Assembly: GCA_903904275.1 (NCBI GenBank)
Contig: CAIVBX010000209.1
Location: 1-9,388, forward strand
DNA from: an uncultured Pseudomonadota bacterium
Lineage (GTDB): Bacteria > Pseudomonadota > Gammaproteobacteria > Methylococcales > Methylomonadaceae
DNA length: 9,388 bases
Reading direction: 5' to 3'
A program made the position numbers and the translations under genes. Under the pieces are notes generated by a model, which was not told the origin of the DNA, did not search any database, and worked only from the letters and a program-made list of their open reading frames with translations. Below are positions 5,400 to 9,388 of this stretch, in pieces. Position 1 is the stretch's first letter. Each line of letters opens with the position of its first letter.

Positions 5400-7640
5400 A
5401 TGCTCGTAGTAAAACGAAATGGTCAACCCCAAAAAATCGCTATTGATAAAATTCACAAAGCCGTTGAATGGGCGTGCCAAAATTTAGATGTTTCTCTTTC
5501 TGAAATTGAGACAAACGCACACATTCAATTTTTTGATGGAATCAAAACGTCACAAATTCATACTGCCCTTGTCAACAGCGCTGCAAGTTTAATTGACATC
5601 GGTAAAACCGATTATGAATTTGCTGCCGCTCGTTTATTATTGCAACAAATTTACAAAGAAGTCACTCAAGATACTGTTTATCCAATACTTTCTGACTATA
5701 TTTCAAATGCAATTGAATTAGGGAAAATCAAGCCAGAAATGCAATCGTTTGATTTAGAAGAGTTAAACTCGGCTATTGACGTTTCACGCGATAACTTATT
5801 CAAGTATTTAGGAATGCAAACGGTTTATGACCGCTATTTATTGCGCGATACTGAGCGAAAACTTATTGAAATGCCTCAACATTTTTGGATGCGTGTTGCA
5901 ATGGGCATTGCGTTAAACGAAACGTCAGAATCACGCACAAAATGGGCAATTGAATTCTATAATGTATTGTCAAAATTTGAATTTATCAGCTCAACGCCAA
6001 CTCTTTTCAATTCGGGAACAAAATTTTCGCAAATGTCATCGTGTTTTGTCACAACAACGGATGATTCAATTTGGGAAGAACAAGAAGGCGTAAATTTTGG
6101 CAAAGGCATTTTCGCCACGATGACAGAATGTGCGTTGTATTCAAAATTTGCAGGCGGAATTGGGACAGATTGGACGCGCGTTCGTTGTGCTGGTTCTGAA
6201 ATTAAGTCCACAAACGGCATTAGTTCAGGCATTATTCCCTATTTGAAAGTTTTCAATGACACAGCTGTTGGCGTAAATCAATCAGGCAAACGCAACGGTT
6301 CTTTTGCCGCCTATTTAGAACCTTGGCACGGTGACATTGAACGTTTCATCAATTTGAAAAAACCCAATGGCGACGAACGTTTAAGAGCGCGTGAAATTTT
6401 CCCTTACATTTGGGCAAATGATTTGTTCATGAAACGGGTTAAAAACCGTGAACCGTGGTCACTTTTCTGTTCGCATAGAAATCCTGAACTTTGTGAAACT
6501 TACGGAGATGAATTTGAACGCGCTTATTACGCCGCTGAAGGTCGTGGCGATGCAATTAAAGTTATCGATGCAATGGAACTTTGGAAAGGCATTATCACCG
6601 CGTTAGTTGAATCAGGTGCGCCGTTAATCACGTTCAAAGACGAACACAACCGCCGTAATCCACAAAATCATGTCGGCGTGATTCGCAGTTCAAATTTATG
6701 CAGCGAAATCAGTTTAAATACCAGTGATGACGAATCTGCTGTTTGTAATTTAGGGTCAATTAACGTGTCAATTTGTACTCAAGCTGATTTTCCGCGTGTG
6801 ATTCCAATTGCAATGCGAATGCTCGATAACGTGATTGATTTAAATTTTTATCCCACGCAAAAATCAAAACGTTCAAATTTAAAACATCGTCCTGTTGGTT
6901 TGGGTTTAATGGGCTGGACGGATTACATTATTTCGCAAGGTGTCGATTGGGAATCAAACGAACATTTACGTTTAACAGATTATGTATTTGAAGATTTTTC
7001 ATATTGGGCAATCAAATCATGTGTCGAAATTGCAAAAGAAAAAGGGCATTACGAAAGTTACGAAGGTTCAAAATGGTCGCGTGGTATTTTGCCAATCGAT
7101 ACAGCGAGAAATTTGTCAAAAGAATGGCGACATTCAAGCGTTTCGCAAGATGCGTGGGAAGCATTGCGTTTTGAAATTACCCAATATGGCATACGAAATT
7201 CAAATTGTATGGCAATTGCACCAACAGCGACAATTGCAAATATCGTTGGTACAACGCCTTGTATCGAACCGATTTACAAACAAGTTTTCATAAAAGAAAA
7301 CAAATCAGGAAAATTTAAAGTCGTTGACCCTGCGATGCGTCACAATCGTCCTGAACTTTGCAAAACTGCATTTGAAATTGATCAAAGTTGGTTGATTAAA
7401 GCTGCTGCGGTTCGTCAGCGTTACATTGACCAATCACAGTCCGTAAATCTGTTTAAAAAAGCGAATGTGAAAGGCAACGTGATTTCGGATTGGTATTTCT
7501 TAGCGTGGGAATTAGGTTTGAAATCGACTTATTATTTGAAACAACAAATTGCCGAATTATCTTATCAAGATGTGATTAAACAAGACGATGTGCCTGCAAT
7601 GTGTTCAATTGATAATCCTGATTGCGAATCGTGCCAGTAA
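5400..7640 (+). CDS. nrdA: Ribonucleoside-diphosphate reductase, alpha (large) subunit, class Ia type
   Basis: This is the catalytic subunit of the aerobic ribonucleotide reductase, which reduces ribonucleoside diphosphates to deoxyribonucleoside diphosphates with a radical supplied by NrdB. The protein has 746 residues (E. coli NrdA has 761). Residues 1 to about 90 are an ATP-cone (VVKRNGQPQKIAIDKIHKAV, later DYEFAAARLLLQQIYKEV), so overall activity is probably dATP-regulated. Active-site residues are visible: C215 and C449 as the redox pair, and N432-x-C434-x-E436 (SNLCSE) with C434 as the thiyl-radical cysteine. Y711-Y712 (STYYLKQ) form the radical-transfer pair. The tail ends DCESCQ, with C742 and C745 as the swinging dithiol in a CX2C spacing, unlike the CX4C of E. 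coli. No nrdB or nrdH follows; the next gene is convergent. The adenosylcobalamin class II enzyme is unlikely given the YY pair and overall architecture. Confidence 0.93.
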   Translation: MLVVKRNGQPQKIAIDKIHKAVEWACQNLDVSLSEIETNAHIQFFDGIKTSQIHTALVNSAASLIDIGKTDYEFAAARLLLQQIYKEVTQDTVYPILSDYISNAIELGKIKPEMQSFDLEELNSAIDVSRDNLFKYLGMQTVYDRYLLRDTERKLIEMPQHFWMRVAMGIALNETSESRTKWAIEFYNVLSKFEFISSTPTLFNSGTKFSQMSSCFVTTTDDSIWEEQEGVNFGKGIFATMTECALYSKFAGGIGTDWTRVRCAGSEIKSTNGISSGIIPYLKVFNDTAVGVNQSGKRNGSFAAYLEPWHGDIERFINLKKPNGDERLRAREIFPYIWANDLFMKRVKNREPWSLFCSHRNPELCETYGDEFERAYYAAEGRGDAIKVIDAMELWKGIITALVESGAPLITFKDEHNRRNPQNHVGVIRSSNLCSEISLNTSDDESAVCNLGSINVSICTQADFPRVIPIAMRMLDNVIDLNFYPTQKSKRSNLKHRPVGLGLMGWTDYIISQGVDWESNEHLRLTDYVFEDFSYWAIKSCVEIAKEKGHYESYEGSKWSRGILPIDTARNLSKEWRHSSVSQDAWEALRFEITQYGIRNSNCMAIAPTATIANIVGTTPCIEPIYKQVFIKENKSGKFKVVDPAMRHNRPELCKTAFEIDQSWLIKAAAVRQRYIDQSQSVNLFKKANVKGNVISDWYFLAWELGLKSTYYLKQQIAELSYQDVIKQDDVPAMCSIDNPDCESCQ

Positions 7641-7650
7641 TTTTTCGTTG

Positions 7651-7688
7651 AAAAATTGAGTTGCCATGAATTTTGTGGCAACTCAATT
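7651..7688 (-). terminator. Strong intrinsic terminator between nrdA and the M50 peptidase gene
   Basis: A perfect 13-bp stem (arms 7654-7666 and 7676-7688; AATTGAGTTGCCA with TGGCAACTCAATT) encloses a 9-base loop. On the minus strand it ends in a run of five Ts, so it serves the peptidase/yciO transcript 6 bases after its stop codon. On the plus strand the stem is followed by AAAC rather than Ts, but it may still slow or protect the nrdA transcript. A second small perfect hairpin, TTTTTC-GTT-GAAAAA (7641-7655), sits directly between it and the nrdA stop. Confidence 0.8.
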
Positions 7689-7694
7689 AAACTT

Positions 7695-8354
7695 TCACAT
7701 TCCCGCCAACGCAAAAAACCATTGTTCTAAAACATATTTTGGATATGCCAAAATTACGCCTAAGACGTTGAAATAAAGCATTCCCAACAAAATCACAAAA
7801 CCAAAACGTTCTAATTTGTTAAATTGCCATGCCCAATAATTTGGCAAAATGCCTGACAAAATCCGACTGCCATCAAGCGGCGGAATTGGTAACAAATTCA
7901 GCAACATTAAAATTAAGTTAATTGAAATGCCCGCTACTCCAGAATAAATAAGCGGCATTGCAATCGTTTCATTTCCAGAACCGATTACCATACCAATTCG
8001 CGCCACTAATGCCCAACCGATTGCCATTAACAAATTTGATGCTGGTCCTGCAAGCGCGACGATTGCCATATCTTTGCGTGGATTTTTAAAATAACGTGAA
8101 TCAACGGGCACAGGTTTTGCCCAACCAAAAATAAATCCCGTTCCCGTTATCAAAAGCAAACCAGGTAAAATAATTGTGCCGACCAAATCAATGTGTTTTA
8201 ACGGATTTAACGTTAAGCGTCCCAAATTCGCAGCGGTATTATCGCCGTATTTTTTTGCTACCCAACCATGCGCAACTTCATGAACCGTAATTGCAAAAAT
8301 TACAGGTAAAATCCAAACCACAATCCGTTGTATTAACGTAAGTTCATTCATCAT
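7695..8354 (-). CDS. Site-2-protease-like M50 family zinc membrane peptidase
   Basis: This integral inner-membrane metalloprotease belongs to the short bacterial M50 group without a PDZ domain (YwhC/YdiL-like); its substrate is unknown. In the 219-residue product the first membrane segment (about 8-30) carries the zinc motif HEVAH at 25-29, with ligands H25 and H29 and catalytic E26. Further hydrophobic segments lie at about 57-76, 96-125, 132-157 and 184-203. The third zinc ligand is D161 in the NLLPIPPLDGSRIL motif (153-166). GWAKPVPVDSRYFKNPRKD (77-95) and LAGPASNLLMA (101-111) are typical of the group. All catalytic residues are intact. Two adjacent ATGs (8354 and 8351) are possible starts; I took the first, which has AGG 8 bases upstream. 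The start is 4 bases after the yciO stop, so the two genes form an operon. M50 peptidases of this type often sit beside yciO/sua5-type genes in gammaproteobacteria. Confidence 0.88.
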   Translation of the reverse strand: MMNELTLIQRIVVWILPVIFAITVHEVAHGWVAKKYGDNTAANLGRLTLNPLKHIDLVGTIILPGLLLITGTGFIFGWAKPVPVDSRYFKNPRKDMAIVALAGPASNLLMAIGWALVARIGMVIGSGNETIAMPLIYSGVAGISINLILMLLNLLPIPPLDGSRILSGILPNYWAWQFNKLERFGFVILLGMLYFNVLGVILAYPKYVLEQWFFALAGM

Positions 8355-8358
8355 TTTT

Positions 8359-8979
8359 TTAACCTAAAGAAGGCGCAACGCCTTTTCCTTGGCGGATAAT
8401 TTCACAATTATTTCCTGTACAATCAATAATTGTGGTGGGTTGATATTCGATAATTCCTGCATCAATGATTAAATCGACTAAATCGTCTAAACGTTCTCGA
8501 ATTTCAAATGGGTCAGACATCGCGTCACTTTCAGAAGGCAAAATTAACGTGGTTGTAAATAACGGCTCGCCTAATTCTTCAACTAATTTTTGAGCAATTT
8601 CACTTTTCGGAATAGAAATCCCAATCGTTTTTTTCTTTGGATGCTGTAAGCGACGTGGCACTTCTTTTGTCGCTTCCAAAATAAAAGTGAACGCATCGGG
8701 AGTGAGCGATTTAATCAATCGAAACGCCTCGTTGTTAATTTTGCTAAATCCAGAAACTTGCGCCAAATCTTTGCAAATTAAAGTGAAATTGTGTTTGTCA
8801 TCTAACTGACGAATGCGGCGGATACGTTCTAACGCGTTTTTATCATCCAAATTGCACGCCAGCGCGTAAGCAGAATCTGTGGGATAAACGATAATGCCCC
8901 CGTTACGAATAATATCAATTGCACGATGAATTAAACGCAGTTGCGGATTTTCAGGATGAATTTCAAGATAAAGAGCCAT
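8359..8979 (-). CDS. yciO: YciO, Sua5/YciO/YrdC-family protein
   Basis: YciO is a paralogue of the threonylcarbamoyl-AMP synthases TsaC/Sua5, which make the t6A37 modification precursor; its own role is unsettled. The 206-residue product has the same length as E. coli YciO and matches it throughout. Examples are IHPENPQLRLIHRAI (7-21), GGIIVYPTDSAYALAC (27-42), RIRRIRQL (52-59), HNFTLICKDL (63-72), TKEVPRRLQ (104-112) and PTTIIDCT (181-188). Where TsaC has the SxN loop (STSAN), this protein has TTTLILP (142-148), as in other YciO proteins, so it should not be assumed to be the main t6A enzyme. The start agrees with the E. coli N-terminus although no Shine-Dalgarno is evident. A perfect TATAAT lies 35 bases upstream. 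The M50 peptidase gene follows after 4 bases. Confidence 0.92.
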   Translation of the reverse strand: MALYLEIHPENPQLRLIHRAIDIIRNGGIIVYPTDSAYALACNLDDKNALERIRRIRQLDDKHNFTLICKDLAQVSGFSKINNEAFRLIKSLTPDAFTFILEATKEVPRRLQHPKKKTIGISIPKSEIAQKLVEELGEPLFTTTLILPSESDAMSDPFEIRERLDDLVDLIIDAGIIEYQPTTIIDCTGNNCEIIRQGKGVAPSLG

Positions 8980-9014
8980 GATGTTTTTGAATTAAATGTA
9001 AAAACGAAAGTCGC

Positions 9015-9020
9015 ATTATA
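9015..9020 (-). promoter_or_regulatory. Candidate -10 element for yciO and the M50 peptidase gene
   Basis: A perfect TATAAT on the minus strand lies in the 58-base gap between the methyltransferase gene and yciO. The expected -35 position (CCTTAG or TCCTTA, about 9038-9044) is a poor match and overlaps the upstream stop codon. The promoter is therefore plausible but not secure, and read-through from the upstream gene is also possible. Confidence 0.35.
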
Positions 9021-9037
9021 GCGCATTCACTATTTTG

Positions 9038-9388
9038 CTAAGGAATGCGATAACAAAACAACACTGTTTTTCGGCGGTCGTTTAAATGCAAAATGGTTTC
9101 AGATTGCCAATTTGGCGCAGGAAACGATGATGAAATAAGTAATGTTCCTGAACGCATTTCACGCTTTAATTTTTGACTAATTTCAGGCATGGCGCGAGGC
9201 GATAAAAATGCAAAAACAACATCGTATTTTTCAACATTTGCAGCAAAAAAGTTACTTCGTAACACCACATAATTTGCTAACGTCCGTCCACGCAATGAGC
9301 AAATTAACCAAGGAAATGGTGCAAGTTCCCATGCGTCAACAGAAATTTCAGAAGCATTTTGTGCGACAGGAATCGCTACCGTTCCAAT
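9038..9388 (-). CDS. Class I SAM-dependent methyltransferase, C-terminal part (partial at the right edge)
   Basis: The minus-strand frame is open from the right edge to a TAG stop at 9038, giving the last 116 residues of a larger protein. An internal TTG at 9295 could be read as a start, but the coding sequence clearly continues upstream of it. The visible part fits the second half of a Rossmann-type methyltransferase. It shows the strand-2 region ending in an acidic residue (DAWELAPFPW, 18-27) and the motif IV-like strand YDVVFAFLSPRAM (55-67). The helix and strand EISQKLKREMRSGTLLISSSF (69-89) follow, then a C-terminal strand, RKTVLFCYRI (106-115). The glycine-rich SAM-binding loop would lie outside the window. 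The substrate cannot be predicted. Its relatives are usually annotated simply as methyltransferase-domain proteins. It lies 58 bases upstream of yciO on the same strand. Confidence 0.65.
   Translation of the reverse strand: MGTVAIPVAQNASEISVDAWELAPFPWLICSLRGRTLANYVVLRSNFFAANVEKYDVVFAFLSPRAMPEISQKLKREMRSGTLLISSSFPAPNWQSETILHLNDRRKTVLFCYRIP

Noticed and set aside
5957..7293. Additional open frames within nrdA (5957-6232 minus, 6982-7293 plus)
   Set aside because: Both are out-of-frame or antisense shadows of conserved NrdA sequence.
9038..9295. Stand-alone 85-residue gene starting at a TTG
   Set aside because: The same frame is open to the right edge with methyltransferase-like sequence, so this is the end of a longer gene.
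1..9388. Mobile elements, CRISPR arrays, tRNA or rRNA genes, defence systems
   Set aside because: No transposase or integrase motifs, no direct repeat arrays, no tRNA-like cloverleaf and no defence-type protein domains were found on either strand.

Overview
The window is AT-rich bacterial DNA. It carries ordinary housekeeping and central-metabolism genes whose sequences look gammaproteobacterial: a YciO close to the Escherichia coli form, a class Ia-type NrdA with an N-terminal ATP-cone, a TrmL/YibK methyltransferase, and an FdsGB-type NAD-linked formate dehydrogenase. An AT-rich gammaproteobacterium that oxidises formate and stores glycogen would fit, such as a methanotroph or sulfur oxidiser. 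The window alone does not fix the genus.

Layout. Positions 1-1556 (minus strand) hold fdsG followed by the first 364 codons of fdsB, joined by an ATGA overlap; fdsB runs off the left edge. A 198-base divergent gap separates them from a plus-strand pair at 1755-4741, glgP (glycogen phosphorylase) and trmL (tRNA wobble-base 2'-O-methyltransferase), which are only 2 bases apart. Convergent to trmL is a small minus-strand gene (4778-5044) for an exported protein of unknown function. A 355-base intergenic region (5045-5399) follows. It contains a plausible promoter for the small gene, a Fur-box-like palindrome, an AT-rich inverted repeat, and a strong dyad with a T-run just upstream of nrdA. nrdA (5400-7640, plus strand) is complete, but no nrdB is next to it. 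A strong hairpin terminator (7651-7688) lies between nrdA and a convergent minus-strand series: a site-2-protease-like M50 membrane peptidase (7695-8354), yciO (8359-8979) and the C-terminal part of a class I methyltransferase (9038 to the right edge).

How the genes relate. FdsG and FdsB form the NADH-producing diaphorase arm of a soluble molybdenum or tungsten formate dehydrogenase; the catalytic FdsA is expected beyond the left edge. GlgP releases glucose-1-phosphate from glycogen. NrdA makes deoxyribonucleotides and needs an NrdB encoded elsewhere. YciO and the M50 peptidase form a compact pair. These are separate cellular functions rather than one pathway.

I found no mobile element, CRISPR array, tRNA or rRNA gene, phage gene or defence system, and nothing that amounts to a new multi-gene system. 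The points most worth a second look are the nrdA leader dyad, the small exported protein with its possible Fur site, and the tight glgP-trmL coupling.
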